Assembly: GCA_027056825.1 (NCBI GenBank)
Contig: JALUJS010000440.1
Location: 1,265 to 8,488, forward strand
Length of the DNA: 7,224 nucleotides
Origin: Candidatus Krumholzibacteriia bacterium
GTDB lineage: Bacteria; Krumholzibacteriota; Krumholzibacteriia; LZORAL124-64-63
Reading direction: 5' to 3'
This document shows positions 6,574-7,224 of this stretch, one piece after another; within the stretch, counting starts at the first letter, position 1, and every line of letters starts with the position of its first letter. The translations under genes were made by a program, and so were the position numbers. The notes under the pieces were generated by a model. It was not told the origin of the DNA. It searched no databases and saw only the letters and a list, made by a program, of their open reading frames with translations.

Positions 6574-7224
6574 TCAGCGCTGCAGCGCAGGATAGTAGAG
6601 TCCCAGGGTGATCACAAGATTCTCTTCGGGAAAGCCCGGCGGCAGCGGCGCGTAGGGGGCGAACGCCCGCAGCGCGGCCACCGAGGCGTCGTGCAGGGAT
6701 TGATGCCCCTCCTCCTCCACCACGTCCATGGACGCGACGGTGCCGTCCTTGCGCACCACGAGCTTGATCGTCGTGTGCCCGGTCAGCAGGCCCAACCGGT
6801 AGGCGTAGGGCGCCACCCAGTAGCGGTAAAGTTCGTTGACGAAGCGGTGCATCCACGGCGCGTAGTCCCATTCGTAGGTATTGAGGCTGAACATCCCGTC
6901 GATGGCGACGCCGGACGAGGTCTGCCCCTTGGCGGTCTGATCGAAGTCGAAGCCCCGGTCCCCGTCGGAGCCCTGGCGGCCCTGTTTGAGAATCGAGGGC
7001 TGCTGCTGCTTCCACCAGGATTCCAGGGCCTGGTCGGTGGGGCCTTCCTCGCCCTTGCGCGCGGCATCCTGAGCCTCGCTGGGCTCCCTGTCGCCGGGCC
7101 TGGGCTCGGACAGGCTCCAGTCCCCCCGGCCGGGGACCCGGTCGCCCTCCTGCCGGGCCGGACTCTTACGCTCCTGTCCCGCCTCGGGTTCCGTGGTCCG
7201 CGCACCGGACGGCGGCGGCGGGGC
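6574..7224 (-). CDS. TonB-family protein, C-terminal part (N-terminus beyond the window)
   Basis: 216 residues and a TGA stop are visible, and the frame is open to the window edge. The start and any transmembrane anchor are therefore outside. Visible residues 1-110 form a low-complexity, charged linker that begins APPPPSGA and is rich in Pro, Gly, Arg and Glu, as expected for a periplasm-spanning arm. Residues about 119-211 match a TonB C-terminal domain: an amphipathic helix with WMHRFVNELYRYWVAPY, a strand TIKLVVRKDGTV, a segment VVEEEGHQSLHDASVAALRAF, then APLPPGFPEENLVITLGLYY. The frame was chosen because it alone gives this domain and ends just before exbB. The TonB class transmits energy from ExbB/ExbD to outer-membrane proteins. 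TolA or another TonB-like adaptor remains possible. The order adaptor-exbB-exbD differs from the common exbB-exbD-tonB arrangement. Confidence 0.83.
   Translation of the reverse strand, partial: APPPPSGARTTEPEAGQERKSPARQEGDRVPGRGDWSLSEPRPGDREPSEAQDAARKGEEGPTDQALESWWKQQQPSILKQGRQGSDGDRGFDFDQTAKGQTSSGVAIDGMFSLNTYEWDYAPWMHRFVNELYRYWVAPYAYRLGLLTGHTTIKLVVRKDGTVASMDVVEEEGHQSLHDASVAALRAFAPYAPLPPGFPEENLVITLGLYYPALQR

Noticed and set aside
1..7224. CRISPR arrays, tRNA or rRNA genes, insertion sequences, attachment sites
   Set aside because: Reading through the window I saw no regularly spaced repeats, no tRNA-like cloverleaf in the short gaps, no transposase-like protein and no terminal inverted repeats; nearly every base is in the eight minus-strand genes.

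Overview
The window is visibly GC-rich and densely coding. All eight recognisable genes lie on the minus strand in one file, so they are transcribed from the high-coordinate end towards position 1. The encoded proteins (a TonB-family protein, an ExbB/ExbD proton-channel pair, two lipoproteins with lipoboxes, an outer-membrane barrel with a Sec signal peptide, an AsmA-like protein) show a Gram-negative, two-membrane bacterium. The barrel and lipoprotein styles, and the tight gene packing, resemble high-GC members of the FCB superphylum and related candidate phyla. That placement is an inference from style; there is no rRNA or other phylogenetic marker here.

Layout in transcription order: (1) 7224-6574, C-terminal part of a TonB-family protein, cut at its N-terminus by the window edge; (2) 6531-5875, ExbB/TolQ/MotA-type proton channel; (3) 5878-5471, ExbD/TolR-type partner; (4) 5459-4101, a 452-aa lipoprotein with two related beta-rich repeats; (5) 4101-2884, a 405-aa outer-membrane beta-barrel of FadL/OmpP1-like style; (6) 2838-2080, a TPR lipoprotein; (7) 2083-902, the tRNA 2-thiouridylase MnmA; (8) 899-1, the N-terminal part of an AsmA-like envelope protein, cut at its C-terminus by the other window edge.

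The junctions are a 42-nt gap, a 4-nt overlap, an 11-nt gap, a 1-nt overlap, a 45-nt gap, a 4-nt overlap and a 2-nt gap. No convincing rho-independent terminator or internal promoter is visible, so the set looks like one operon that continues beyond both edges. There is no non-coding stretch longer than 45 nt.

Functionally the first three genes form a complete inner-membrane energy-transduction unit (motor, stator partner, periplasm-spanning arm). They are followed directly by three exported proteins: a surface or periplasmic lipoprotein, an outer-membrane barrel and a TPR lipoprotein. The downstream mnmA is a housekeeping tRNA-modification gene with no obvious link to the envelope. It is followed by an AsmA-like protein, a family tied to outer-membrane lipid homeostasis. 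The most notable points are the co-transcribed motor plus barrel plus lipoproteins, the internal duplication in the large lipoprotein, and an MnmA whose cysteine pattern (CxxC plus a distal C) differs from the E. coli form.
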